Assembly: GCF_025716945.1 (NCBI RefSeq)
Contig: NZ_JAOVZT010000006.1
Coordinates: forward strand, 184,848-236,175
Origin: Geodermatophilus sp. YIM 151500
GTDB lineage: Bacteria > Actinomycetota > Actinomycetes > Mycobacteriales > Geodermatophilaceae
Length of the DNA: 51,328 nt
Reading direction: 5' to 3'
The position numbers and the translations under genes were made by a program. Positions within the stretch are counted from its first letter, which is position 1; each line of letters starts with the position of its first letter. The notes beneath the pieces were generated by a model. The model saw nothing but the letters and a program-made list of their open reading frames with translations, ran no database searches and had not been told where the DNA came from. This document shows, piece by piece, positions 41,585 through 51,328 of the stretch.

Positions 41585-42577
41585 TCACGGGGCGGCGGCG
41601 GTGGTCGGCGGGATGGTCGGCGGGATGGTCGGCGGGATGGTCCGGGGGAGCGTGCGGGGCATCCGGTGCCACACGCTGCGCTGCACGGCCAGCGTGCCGG
41701 TGGCCGCCACGACGATGCCCACGAGGTTGATGCCCAACTGGGTCGCGGCCCGCACGAACTCGCCGCCCCCGCCCAGGGCGAGCGACAGCGCCATGTCGGC
41801 GGCGGCGGGCACCGTGGTCACCGAGATGAAGACGCCGACCAGCGCCCCGCTCTTGGCCGACGTCAGGGAGAGCACGCCGGCCACCCCGGCCAGGATGGCC
41901 ACCACGAGCGACCACCGGTCCGGCGACGTGATGAAGCCGGTCTCGGGGCGCTCCACGGTGAGCAGGCCGCGGTCGATCCAGCCGAGGGCCCGGGCCAGCA
42001 GCGCGGCGAGGGTGGTGAGCAGGATCGCCAACCCGAAGCCAGCCAGGAGCGACACCGCGGCACGGCGGGTCATCGCGCGCCGGCCGGAGACGACGCCGAC
42101 GGCGAGGGCGGCGAGCGGTGCGAACTCCGGGCCGAGCACCATCGCACCGATGGTGAGGATCGCCGAGTCGTTCACGATCGCGATCGCGGCCAGCAGCGTC
42201 GCGATGGACAGGAACGCCAGGTAGGCCACCGACAGCGTCGACTCGCCCGCCGTCGTCCGCACCACCTGCTCCCAGACGACGGCGTCCGCACCCTCCCCGG
42301 GCGCCTCCTCCTCGGCCCGCTCGGCCGCGCGGGAGACCGCCGCGTCGACGGCCGAGATCGACAGGCCGCCGTCCCGGTCGACGTGCAGCCGCCGCAGGTC
42401 GGCCACGAGGCCGTCGGCGGACTCCCGGGCGACGTCGGCGAGCAGCAGGTCGCCCTCCGGGGCCAGCGACGCCCCGGGCAGGACGGCGACGTGCGCGGTG
42501 CCGGGGCACCGCTCGAACAGCTCGCGGACCTCGACGGCGCGGTCGGATGGCACGGTCACCCGCAGGTGGAGCAGCAC
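41585..42577 (-). CDS. DUF389 family membrane protein
   Basis: This 330-aa protein has an N-terminal soluble ACT-like region (VLLHLRVTVPSDRAVEVRELFERCPGTAHVAVLPG, to about 120) and six or seven membrane helices with the DUF389 core LAFLSIATLLAAIAIVNDSAILTIGAMVLGPEFAPLAALAVGVVSGR and LVGVFISVTTVPAAADMALSLALG. The function of DUF389 is unknown. GTG 42577 keeps the gene clear of the Fe-S reductase stop at 42630. The tail (PRTLPRTIPPTIPPTIPPTTAAAP) comes from a 12-bp DNA repeat. It converges with dcd. Confidence 0.88.
   Translation of the reverse strand: MLLHLRVTVPSDRAVEVRELFERCPGTAHVAVLPGASLAPEGDLLLADVARESADGLVADLRRLHVDRDGGLSISAVDAAVSRAAERAEEEAPGEGADAVVWEQVVRTTAGESTLSVAYLAFLSIATLLAAIAIVNDSAILTIGAMVLGPEFAPLAALAVGVVSGRRAMTRRAAVSLLAGFGLAILLTTLAALLARALGWIDRGLLTVERPETGFITSPDRWSLVVAILAGVAGVLSLTSAKSGALVGVFISVTTVPAAADMALSLALGGGGEFVRAATQLGINLVGIVVAATGTLAVQRSVWHRMPRTLPRTIPPTIPPTIPPTTAAAP
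41603..41638. repeat. 12-bp tandem repeat, three copies, in the DUF389 tail
   Basis: GGTCGGCGGGAT is repeated exactly at 41603, 41615 and 41627 and encodes TIPP repeats on the minus strand. Copy number could vary in frame. Confidence 0.85.
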
Positions 42578-42629
42578 GGGGGCTGTTCCTACCGGACGTC
42601 GGCCGGGGCCGAGAGGGCGCGGCGCTCGC

Positions 42630-44954
42630 TCAGCTCGTCGTGCCGCGGTCGACCGGGCCGCCGTGGCCGGTGACACCCGGCTCGGTCAGCGCCGACCGAG
42701 CAGAGGGGTCGTCGGCGCCCGGGGTGCCGACCTCGGCGCCGTGCTCGGTGCCCGGGGTGCCGACCGGGGCCAGCGACCGCAGCAGGATCTGGCTGACGTC
42801 GAGCACCTCGACGTGCTCGCCGGCCTCACCGTTCTGCTTCTTGGTGGTCAGCGCGTCGGACAGCATCGTGATGCAGAACGGGCAGGCGGTGGAGATGACG
42901 TCGGGGTCCAGCGCCAGCGCCTCGTCGGTGCGCTCGACGTTGATCCGCTTGCCGATCTTCTCCTCCATCCACATGCGCGCGCCGCCGGCGCCGCAGCAGA
43001 AGCCGCGGTCCTTGCAGCGGTGCATCTCCTGCGTCCGGAGGCCGTCGACGGCGCCGAGGATCTCCCGCGGCGGGGTGTACACCTTGTTGTGCCGGCCCAG
43101 GAAGCACGGGTCGTGGTAGGTCACCTTGCGGTCGACGGGCGTGACGGGGGTGAGCCGCCCCTCCTCGACCAGCCTGCCGAGGAGCTGGGTGTGGTGCACG
43201 ACGTCGTAGTCGCCGCCGAGCTGCGGGTACTCGCGGCCCAGCGAGTTGAAGCAGTGCGGGCAGGTGGCCACGATCGTGCGGCGGCCGGGCTCCCGCCCCT
43301 CGAAGACGCCGTCCAGCGTGGCCACGTTCTCGGCGGCGAGCATCTGGAAGACGAACTCGTTGCCCATGCGGCGGGCCGGGTCACCGGAGCAGGTCTCGCC
43401 CGAGCCGAGGACGGCGAACTCGACGCCGGCGGTGTGCAGCAGCTCGGCGACGGCCTTGGTCACCTTCTTGGCGCGGTCGTCGATGGCGCCGGCGCAGCCG
43501 ACCCAGAACAGGTACTCGACGTCGTCGTCCAGCGGCCCGTCGGCCCGCCGCACCTCGAAGTCGAGGTCCTTCGTCCACTCGTCGCGGGTCCCCGGGCTGA
43601 CGCCCCACGGGTTGCCGCGGTTCTCCAGATTCCGCAGCATCACCCCGGCCTCGCTCGGGAAGCTGGACTCGATCAGCGTCTGGTAGCGGCGCATGTCCAT
43701 GATGTGGTCGACGTGCTCGATGTCGACCGGGCACTGTTCCACGCAGGCGCCGCAGCTCGTGCACGACCACAGGACGTCGGGATCGATGACCCCGCCCTCC
43801 TCGAGCGTGCCCACCAGGGGGCGGTGCGCCTGCGCGTCGTTGGTGCCCGGGATGCGCGCGTACCCGCTGGTCCAGGCCTGCTCGTCGCTGGGCCGCAGGA
43901 CGTCGAAGTCGGGGGCGGTCTCGCTCGCCGTCCGCTCGCCGAGCAGGTACGGGGCCTTCGCGTACAGGTGGTCCCGCAGGTCCATGATCACCATCTTGGG
44001 GCTGAGCGGCTTGCCCGTGTTCCACGCCGGGCACTGGCTCTGGCACCGCCCGCACTCGGTGCAGGTGGTGAAGTCGAGCATCCCCTTCCAGGTGAAGTCC
44101 TCGACCTTGCCCCGCCCGAAGGTCGCGTCCTCGTCGGGGTCCTCGAAGTCGATCGGCTCCCCGCCGCTGGTCATCGGCTGCAGCGGGCCGAGGGCGACGG
44201 CGCCGTCCGCCTCGCGCTTGAAGTAGATGTTGAAGAAGGCGCTGAAGCGGTGCCAGGCCACGCCCATGTTGAGCAGCCGGGCGATCACCATCAGCCAGAC
44301 CAGCGAGACGACGACCTTGACGAACGCCAGGACGCTCACCAGGTCGGGGGCGTCCGGGAAGACGCCGGCGAGCGCGCTCGACACCGGGTGGCCCCAGGCG
44401 GGCGTCTCGTCGAGGCCGGAGGCGATCTTCGCGGCGTGGATGCCCAGGATGCACAGACCGATGACCAGGACGACGGCCTCGACGAAGTAGCCGCGCCCCT
44501 GGTTCGAGCCCGCGAACCGGCTGGCCCGGCCCTGGCGGCGCGGGTGGTCCTTCTGGCGCCGGTAGATCAGGTAGAGGATGCCGAGCACCGTGGCCGTGCC
44601 GATCAGGTCCACGAAGAGCGTCCACAGGAAGAAGTCCCCGATCAGCGGAACGTGGAAGCCCGGGTCCCACACCTCGCCGAAGGCCTGGACGAGGGTCAGG
44701 AACAGCCCGTAGAAGCCGACCATCACGAACCAGTGCGCGACGCCGATGGTCGACCACTTGAGCATCCGGGTGTGCCCCAGCGATTCGACGAGCAGCGTCT
44801 TCAGGCGCGTCTTGACCGGGCCGAATCGCGTGCCGTCGGGCTGGCCGGTGCGGATGATGCGGACCATCGCCCGGACGGCGCGGTAGGCGTACACCACCGC
44901 GACGACCAGGAACAGCAGGCTGACCGTGCCCAGGACGGTCTGCAACGGGTCCAT
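42630..44954 (-). CDS. Membrane-bound Fe-S reductase (HdrD-like, Rv0338c homologue)
   Basis: This 774-aa protein has five or six N-terminal membrane helices of the nitrate-reductase-gamma type (to about 270), then two [4Fe-4S] motifs, CTECGRCQSQCP and CTSCGACVEQCPVD, and two cysteine-rich CCG domains (VGCAGAIDD ... CSGDP; DPCFLGRHN ... GFCCGAGGARMWMEEK). This is the heterodisulfide-reductase-D/GlpC architecture. Mycobacterial Rv0338c has the same layout and is thought to pass electrons from beta-oxidation flavoproteins to quinone. The ATG at 44954 follows GAGAGGGAGAG. Its promoter carries the operator shared with the acyl-CoA dehydrogenase, in line with that role. Confidence 0.92.
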   Translation of the reverse strand: MDPLQTVLGTVSLLFLVVAVVYAYRAVRAMVRIIRTGQPDGTRFGPVKTRLKTLLVESLGHTRMLKWSTIGVAHWFVMVGFYGLFLTLVQAFGEVWDPGFHVPLIGDFFLWTLFVDLIGTATVLGILYLIYRRQKDHPRRQGRASRFAGSNQGRGYFVEAVVLVIGLCILGIHAAKIASGLDETPAWGHPVSSALAGVFPDAPDLVSVLAFVKVVVSLVWLMVIARLLNMGVAWHRFSAFFNIYFKREADGAVALGPLQPMTSGGEPIDFEDPDEDATFGRGKVEDFTWKGMLDFTTCTECGRCQSQCPAWNTGKPLSPKMVIMDLRDHLYAKAPYLLGERTASETAPDFDVLRPSDEQAWTSGYARIPGTNDAQAHRPLVGTLEEGGVIDPDVLWSCTSCGACVEQCPVDIEHVDHIMDMRRYQTLIESSFPSEAGVMLRNLENRGNPWGVSPGTRDEWTKDLDFEVRRADGPLDDDVEYLFWVGCAGAIDDRAKKVTKAVAELLHTAGVEFAVLGSGETCSGDPARRMGNEFVFQMLAAENVATLDGVFEGREPGRRTIVATCPHCFNSLGREYPQLGGDYDVVHHTQLLGRLVEEGRLTPVTPVDRKVTYHDPCFLGRHNKVYTPPREILGAVDGLRTQEMHRCKDRGFCCGAGGARMWMEEKIGKRINVERTDEALALDPDVISTACPFCITMLSDALTTKKQNGEAGEHVEVLDVSQILLRSLAPVGTPGTEHGAEVGTPGADDPSARSALTEPGVTGHGGPVDRGTTS

Positions 44955-45043
44955 GGCTCTCCCTCTCCCCGCGTCGACTCCACGGCCGTCGACCGGGGGA
45001 CCGACGAGCGGTCCGGCGGGTCTCGCCGACCGACCTCTCCCGC

Positions 45044-45081
45044 ACGATAGCTCCCGCCGGATGTCGTTACTCACGGGTAAC
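45044..45081. promoter_or_regulatory. Promoter and operator of the Fe-S reductase
   Basis: On the minus strand TATCGT (45044-45049) is a good -10 box and the inverted repeat TTAC-TCACGG-GTAA (45067-45080, shared 15-mer to 45081) overlaps the -35 region. The same element is at 15420-15434 before the acyl-CoA dehydrogenase. A repressor of fatty-acid oxidation genes is the likely ligand. Confidence 0.55.
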
Positions 45082-45086
45082 CACCC

Positions 45087-45229
45087 GTCCGCGGCGCCGG
45101 GTGGTCGCCGTCCGCGGCTGGCGGGGATCACGCGTCCGCGGCGCAGGGTGGTCGCCGTGCGCGGCTGGCGGCAGCCCACCCGTCCGCGGCGCCGGGTGGT
45201 CGCCGTCCGCGGCTGGCGGCAGCCCACCC
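45087..45229. repeat. 47-48-bp tandem repeat, three copies
   Basis: Units begin with GTCCGCGGCG at 45087, 45134 and 45182 and continue with GTGGTCGCCGTCCGCGGCTGGCGG-like sequence; copies differ by a few bases. They fill the spacer upstream of the Fe-S reductase promoter. No coding frame is convincing here. Confidence 0.85.
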
Positions 45230-45267
45230 GGACCGCCTCACCCGGGACCGCGGACCCGACCACCGCG

Positions 45268-45311
45268 CGTGGTGCCCGACCTCACCCTGCAGCGTGAGGT
45301 CGGGCACCACG
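45268..45311. repeat. Dispersed palindromic repeat, copy A
   Basis: Perfect 18-bp arms CGTGGTGCCCGACCTCAC (45268-45285) and GTGAGGTCGGGCACCACG (45294-45311) with the loop CCTGCAGC. The core is repeated in opposite orientation at 46373-46412. It begins 13 bases past the stop of the broken AbiEi/DUF559 gene and could end its transcript. Confidence 0.85.
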
Positions 45312-45323
45312 GGGAGTGGTCGG

Positions 45324-46284
45324 TCACGCCGACCGGCGACGACCCGCCGTCCGGCGTGTGGCCGTGAAGCGCCGGTCCGCGGGAGGCGGACGTGACAGGG
45401 CCCGGCGCAGGTGCGCCTCGGCGCGCGGCCAACCGCGACCCACGTGCGCCCTGGTGAGGCGGACGACGCCGATGTCGAGCGCGCGGAGCTCGTCCTCGCG
45501 CCGCTTCTCGTCCCACAGCACCCGACCGGCGTCCCGCCACGGATCGGTGTACTTGACCAGACTCCTCGTACCAGGCGTCGACGACCGCGACCACCTTCCC
45601 CTCGGCGCGGATCTCCACCTGCAGCTCGTCCGGCGCGAGTTCCGCGCCGACCAGCCGCAGCCGCCCGAGCGTCTCGAGCGGCGACTCCGCCCGGCCGTCG
45701 GCGAGGTCGACGGCCCGTCTCGCCTGGGTCGCCCCACGCCACGACTGCTGGGACGTCGCCACCTGTCGCAGTCCGGCCGACGTCGTCGCCCCCGCCAGCA
45801 GGGCCGCATCCATCGCGACGACGGCGTCCTCGAGCGGCCACTCGCGTGCGCAGTCGACCAACGTCCTCGCCGCCGACGTGAGGCGGTACGGCCCGCGCTC
45901 CCACACGTGCTCCGGTGGGAGCGGCGCGCAGGCCATGCGGTAACCGGGTCGCGACCGCCACTGCGCGGGGTCGGTCAACCGGACGGTCCGGTCGAGACCC
46001 GTCCAGACCGGCCAGCCGTGCAGCCGGGCGGCCGACCCGTGGCTGATCACCGCGGTCGGCCGGTCGAGCGAGAGCTGGACGGCCAGGCACGCCGTCGCGT
46101 GGGACCGGCCTGCCGGCGTCGCGGCGAGCTCGGCGGTCGTGAAGACGCCGCGCCGCAGCCGCACCCAGGTCCCGGCCGAACAGAGGGCGCGGATCTCGTC
46201 GTGCCCGTGGCCCGCACGGCGGGCGTCGGCGGAGGTGAACAGGCCGGCCTGCCGTTCGGCGGCCGCACGCAGCAGCGGGTGCAC
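45324..46284 (-). pseudogene. AbiEi-type/DUF559 protein, frameshifted
   Basis: From the GTG at 46284 the product reads [34 protein letters not shown]..., an AbiEi-antitoxin-like winged helix, followed by a middle domain and the start of a DUF559/Vsr-like nuclease domain ([42 protein letters not shown]). Near 45560-45567 the frame changes: [36 protein letters not shown] continues in the next frame to the stop at 45324. The segment that normally carries E-F-D-G between these parts is missing, so a small deletion destroyed the nuclease core. An ACACTT -10 box before the GTG suggests that it was once leaderless. It is flanked by inverted copies of one palindrome. Confidence 0.8.
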
Positions 46285-46372
46285 GGTGGCAAGTGTGTCG
46301 GCCGCGCGCCGCGGGTCCGCGTGGTCGCCGGCCGCTGTGGACGACGTGGTCCTCCGTACGGACCTCGCCTGC

Positions 46373-46412
46373 CGGTGCCCGACCTCGCGCTGCAGGGTGA
46401 GGCCGGGCACCG
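46373..46412. repeat. Dispersed palindromic repeat, copy B (inverted)
   Basis: CGGTGCCCGACCTC (46373-46386) and GAGGCCGGGCACCG (46399-46412) pair with one mismatch around a CTGCAG centre. The off-centre core is the reverse complement of copy A at 45268-45311, so the two copies are in opposite orientation about 1.06 kb apart. Confidence 0.8.
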
Positions 46413-46555
46413 CGACGTGCGGACGGCGGACGGCGTACGGCGGACGGCGATGGTCAAGAACATCGTGCGGACGGCGCACGCGTGCGGACGGCGGACCACG
46501 GACGGCAGACGCGATCCGCGAACGCATGCCGTTCGGCACCTCGGGAACACCCGCG
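46413..46555. other. Repeat-like spacer upstream of dnaK
   Basis: This stretch contains imperfect iterations of GTGCGGACGGCG(GA) and no convincing open frame. With copy B it separates the pseudogene promoter from the dnaK promoter. I see no further gene or RNA in it. Confidence 0.5.
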
Positions 46556-46584
46556 CCGGACGTGCCGTTATCCTCGGCAGGAAA

Positions 46585-46605
46585 GTTGAGTGCACCCGGC
46601 GCAAG
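46585..46605. promoter_or_regulatory. HAIR-type HspR operator of the dnaK operon
   Basis: GTTGAGT-GCACCCG-GCGCAAG matches the HspR-associated inverted repeat CTTGAGT-N7-ACTCAAG in 11 of 14 defined positions with exact 7-base spacing, 75 bases upstream of dnaK. TTGAGT may double as a -35 box, with TATCGC (46611-46616) as -10. HspR, the last gene of the operon, would bind here together with DnaK. Confidence 0.75.
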
Positions 46606-46680
46606 GCGGGTATCGCTCGGCTCGCTCCAGAAGCCAGCACCACCCCCGGCACACGAGAAGCACGGAAGAGAGGCCCCTCC

Positions 46681-48566
<1,886 letters not shown>

Positions 48567-48570
<4 letters not shown>

Positions 48571-49376
48571 GCGAGCCGCAGGAGGATGCGCCGCGGGTCG
48601 TCATCCGCGACAAGCGCCGCATCGACCCGATCAGCGGCGAGGTGCGGGCGCCGGCCGGCGGGCAGCCGGCCGGCGCCCGGCCCGGTCCGTCGGCCGGGGC
48701 TCCTCCCGCCGCGAACGCCCGAGAGGACCAGATGAGCGAGCAGGACACCACCCTGGCCGAGCAGCAGCCCGCGGGCGCCGAGGCCGACGGCGACCTCGTC
48801 CGGCAGTTGGCGGAACGCACCGAGGACCTCCAGCGGGTCACCGCCGAGTACGCCAACTACCGGCGCCGCGTCGACCGCGACCGGTCCCTGGTGGCCGACC
48901 AGGCCGCCGAGCGGTTCGCCGTCCAGCTGTTCCCGATCGCCGACGACATCGAGCGGGCGCGTGACCACGGCGACCTGACCGGCGCCTTCAAGGTGGTGGC
49001 CGACCGCGTGCTCGGCCTGCTCGACGGGTTGGGCGTGGAGCCCTTCGGCGTGGCGGGCGACCCGTTCGACCCGGCGATGCACGAGGCGGTCATCCACGAC
49101 ACGTCGACCGAGGTCGACGTCCCCACCGCGACGACGGTGCTGCGGCAGGGTTTCCGCCGCGGCGAGCGGGTGCTGCGGACGGCGATGGTCGCCGTCAGCG
49201 ACCCGGCGTCGCCGGCGGCCGCGCCGGGCGGGCAGGTACCGGCCGGGCAGCCCGGCGAGCCGCCCGCCGAGCCCTCCGCCGAGCCCGCCGCCGCCCAGCA
49301 GCCGGACACCGTGCAGCCCGAGGGACCGGCCGCGCCGCCGGCCGGCGGCGCGGCGGGTGAGCGGCCGTCCGGCTGA
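48567..49376 (+). CDS. grpE: Nucleotide exchange factor GrpE
   Basis: This 269-aa co-chaperone releases ADP from DnaK. The conserved part runs from [33 protein letters not shown] (long coiled coil, about 75-115) through [54 protein letters not shown] to the beta domain [22 protein letters not shown]. It is longer than most GrpE proteins because of disordered ends: about 70 residues before and 65 after, rich in Ala, Pro and Glu. The ATG overlaps the dnaK stop by 4 bases. An internal ATG ([12 protein letters not shown]) is an alternative start. Confidence 0.95.
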
Positions 49377-49451
49377 GCGCGCCCGGCACCTGCACCGCGG
49401 GTGGGCGGCTCCGGCCGCCCGCCCGCACCGTCATGAGGAAGGGGGCGCCGG

Positions 49452-50666
49452 GTGAGCACCCGGGACTTCATCGAGAAGGACTACTACGCCGCACTCGGCG
49501 TTCCCAAGGACGCCGACGCCGCGGCGATCAAGAAGGCCTACCGCAAGCTGGCGCGTGACCTGCACCCGGACAAGAACCCGGGCAACGCGGACGCGGAGAC
49601 CCGCTTCAAGGAGGTCTCCGAGGCCTACGACGTGCTGTCCGACGCCAAGCGCCGAGCCGAGTACGACGAGGCGCGCCGGCTGTTCGGCGCCGGGGCCCGC
49701 GGCGGGTTCCCCGGTGGCTTCCCGGGTGGCGGGGCCGGTGGCTTCCCCGGTGGGAGCCAGCCCTTCGACCTCGGGGACCTGTTCGGCGGCGCGGGCACGG
49801 CCGCCGGGGGTCGGGGGACCGGCGGGCTCGGCGACCTGCTCGGCGGGCTGTTCGGCGGCGGGGGAGCGGCCACCGCGCGGGGCCGCGGGACCGCGGCCGG
49901 CCCGGCCCGCGGTCAGGACGTCGAGACCGAGGCGACGCTCTCCTTCGAGGAGGCGGTGCTCGGGGTGACCGTGCCGCTGCGCATGCAGAGCCCGGGCACC
50001 TGCCCGACCTGCGCCGGCAGCGGTGCCCGCCCCGGTACCAGCCCGCACACCTGCCCGGTGTGTGCCGGCGCGGGCGTCACCAGCCGCAGCCAGGGCGCGT
50101 TCGCGTTCTCCGAACCGTGCCGCAACTGCCGCGGCACGGGCCGGGTCGTCGACGACCCCTGCCCGACCTGCACCGGCAGCGGCATCACGACCCAGACGCG
50201 CACCATCACCGTCCGCATCCCCGCCGGCGTGAAGGACGGACAGCGCATCCGGCTCCCCGGCAAGGGTGCGCCCGGCCGCCGCGGCGGTCCGGCGGGCGAC
50301 CTGTTCGTCGTCGTGCACGTCAGCGAGCACCCGCTGTTCGGGCGGAAGGGCGACGACCTCACGCTCACCGTGCCCATCACGTTCGTCGAGGCCACCCTCG
50401 GGACGACGCTGACCGTGCCCACCCTCGAGGGCAGCGTGTCGCTCAAGGTCCCGGCCGGGACGGCGAGCGGACGCACGCTGCGGGTCCGCGGCCGTGGCGT
50501 CCCCGGCAAGGGCCGCGCCGGCGACCTGCTGGTGACCGTGGAGGTCGCGGTGCCGGTCCGGTTGACACCCGACCAGCGGGCGCTGCTGGAGAAGCTCGCC
50601 GTCGAGATGGACGAGGACCCCCGTCCGCAGATCACCGCAGCCGTGCGCGAGGGAGGTGCCCGGTGA
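49452..50666 (+). CDS. dnaJ: Co-chaperone DnaJ
   Basis: This 404-aa Hsp40 delivers substrates to DnaK and stimulates its ATPase. The J-domain shows [35 protein letters not shown] with the HPD triad, then a Gly/Phe-rich region (about 75-140). Next comes a zinc-finger domain with four CxxCxGxG motifs ([32 protein letters not shown]) and the C-terminal substrate domains ([33 protein letters not shown]). This corresponds to DnaJ1 of mycobacteria. The GTG at 49452 follows GAGGAAGGGGG. Its stop overlaps hspR. Confidence 0.96.
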   Translation: MSTRDFIEKDYYAALGVPKDADAAAIKKAYRKLARDLHPDKNPGNADAETRFKEVSEAYDVLSDAKRRAEYDEARRLFGAGARGGFPGGFPGGGAGGFPGGSQPFDLGDLFGGAGTAAGGRGTGGLGDLLGGLFGGGGAATARGRGTAAGPARGQDVETEATLSFEEAVLGVTVPLRMQSPGTCPTCAGSGARPGTSPHTCPVCAGAGVTSRSQGAFAFSEPCRNCRGTGRVVDDPCPTCTGSGITTQTRTITVRIPAGVKDGQRIRLPGKGAPGRRGGPAGDLFVVVHVSEHPLFGRKGDDLTLTVPITFVEATLGTTLTVPTLEGSVSLKVPAGTASGRTLRVRGRGVPGKGRAGDLLVTVEVAVPVRLTPDQRALLEKLAVEMDEDPRPQITAAVREGGAR

Positions 50667-51115
50667 GTGACCTTCGCGAGACGGCGCGCGCGCTCGCTGA
50701 GGACGCGCCGGTCTTCGTCATCTCCGTCGCCGCGCAGCTGGCCGGCATGCACGCGCAGACGTTGCGCCAGTACGACCGGCTGGGTCTGGTCAGCCCGGGC
50801 CGGACGCCGGGCGGTGGCCGGCGGTACAGCCCGCGGGACGTCGCCCTGCTGCGCGAGGTGCAGCGGCTCTCCCAGGAGGACGGCGTCAACCTCGCCGGTA
50901 TCAAGCGGATCATCGAACTCGAGTCGCAGGTCGAGGCGCTGCAGGCCCGGGTGCGCGAGCTGCTCGCGGAGCTGGAGGCCGCCGAGAGCCGGCGGATCGC
51001 CGCCGAGACGGCGATGCAGGCGACGGTCCAGGCCGGGTACGGCCGGGGCGATCTCGTGCCGATGACCCCGCGCACCAGCGCCCTCGTCATCTGGCGCCCG
51101 GAGCGCGGACGGTAG
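50663..51115 (+). CDS. hspR: MerR-family heat shock repressor HspR
   Basis: This 150-aa repressor shuts off the dnaK operon in the absence of stress, needing DnaK as co-repressor. The MerR-type helix-turn-helix reads [72 protein letters not shown], followed by a coiled coil ([19 protein letters not shown]). The GTG start overlaps the dnaJ stop by 4 bases with GGGAGGTG upstream. The HAIR-like site at 46585-46605 is its expected target, giving a closed feedback loop. Confidence 0.96.
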   Translation: MSDLRETARALAEDAPVFVISVAAQLAGMHAQTLRQYDRLGLVSPGRTPGGGRRYSPRDVALLREVQRLSQEDGVNLAGIKRIIELESQVEALQARVRELLAELEAAESRRIAAETAMQATVQAGYGRGDLVPMTPRTSALVIWRPERGR

Positions 51116-51170
51116 CTGCACGACCGACGACGCCGGTCCTCCCGATCACGCCACGGCCCCCGCAGGGCAA

Positions 51171-51328
51171 GGCGCTCTGCGGGGTCGGGCGCGGGGACGG
51201 GCCCGGAGGGTTCTCCCCGGGTGCGGCGGAAGGGCTCGACGCACCCGGGGGACGGCACGTGGCCGCGGTGCCCTCGCCGGGCGAGGCGCTCTGCGGGGTC
51301 GGGCGCGGGGACGGGCCCGGAGGGTTCT
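51171..51328. repeat. 44-bp direct repeat at the window end
   Basis: 51171-51214 and 51285-51328 are identical 44-bp sequences beginning GGCGCTCTGCGGGGTCGGGC, 114 bases apart; the second runs into the window edge. No gene is seen between hspR and the edge. The repeat may continue outside the window or belong to an intergenic repeat family. Confidence 0.75.

Overview
The window is about 73% GC. Genes are packed tightly on both strands, GTG starts and 4-bp stop/start overlaps (GTGA or ATGA) are common, and many genes have a TANNNT -10 box only 6-10 bases before the start codon, as in leaderless actinobacterial transcripts. A dnaK-grpE-dnaJ-hspR operon with a HAIR-type operator, a dcd and Rv0338c-like Fe-S reductase nearby, DevR/DevS homologues and GC-rich dispersed palindromes all indicate a free-living actinomycete. 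Geodermatophilaceae (Blastococcus, Geodermatophilus, Modestobacter) is my best guess, but this is inference from style and gene content, not from a database search.

Layout. 1-6400 is a complete fructose PTS locus: ptsH, fruA (EIIABC), fruK and the DeoR-type fruR on the minus strand, with ptsI divergent; the fruR/ptsI spacer holds three inverted repeats. 6500-9000 holds a 47-aa protein gene with a strong terminator and a V4R-like/GAF/GAF/GGDEF protein. 9000-13400 holds a tyrosine phosphatase, a protein usually annotated as 3-methyladenine glycosylase, a 3-hydroxybutyrate dehydrogenase and an MHS-family transporter. 13500-19500 holds an acyl-CoA dehydrogenase divergent from a PhnD-like lipoprotein that overlaps a membrane GGDEF-EAL protein, then a LapA-like protein. 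19500-24400 holds a hypothetical protein, a TetR regulator and a Zur-box-controlled znuACB operon. 24400-28200 holds a ribokinase, two DUF proteins and a methyltransferase/type III polyketide synthase pair. 28200-32150 is a DevR/DevS/Usp group in which devR and devS converge and the usp-devS unit carries a DevR-box-like site. 32200-34300 is a second GGDEF-EAL protein. 34300-38000 holds a membrane protein, a NarL-type two-component pair and tRNA-Gly(CCC). 38000-45000 holds a secreted subtilase with an IPT domain, dcd, a DUF389 protein and a large membrane Fe-S reductase. 45000-46600 is a repeat-rich island with a frameshifted AbiEi/DUF559 gene between two inverted copies of one palindrome. 46681-51115 is the DnaK chaperone operon.

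The strongest new observation is regulatory. All three c-di-GMP transcription units (6934, 15561 and 32227) are preceded by the same bipartite element, TCAA, exactly 16 bases, then (G/A)CCGAT. It resembles a FliA/WhiG-type sigma-28 promoter and would put the three in one regulon. A second shared element, (C/T)TAC-N5-GGGTAAC, precedes both the acyl-CoA dehydrogenase and the Fe-S reductase, which suggests common control of fatty-acid oxidation genes. Short GC-rich tandem repeats, several with a 13-bp period, occur in many of the spacers.
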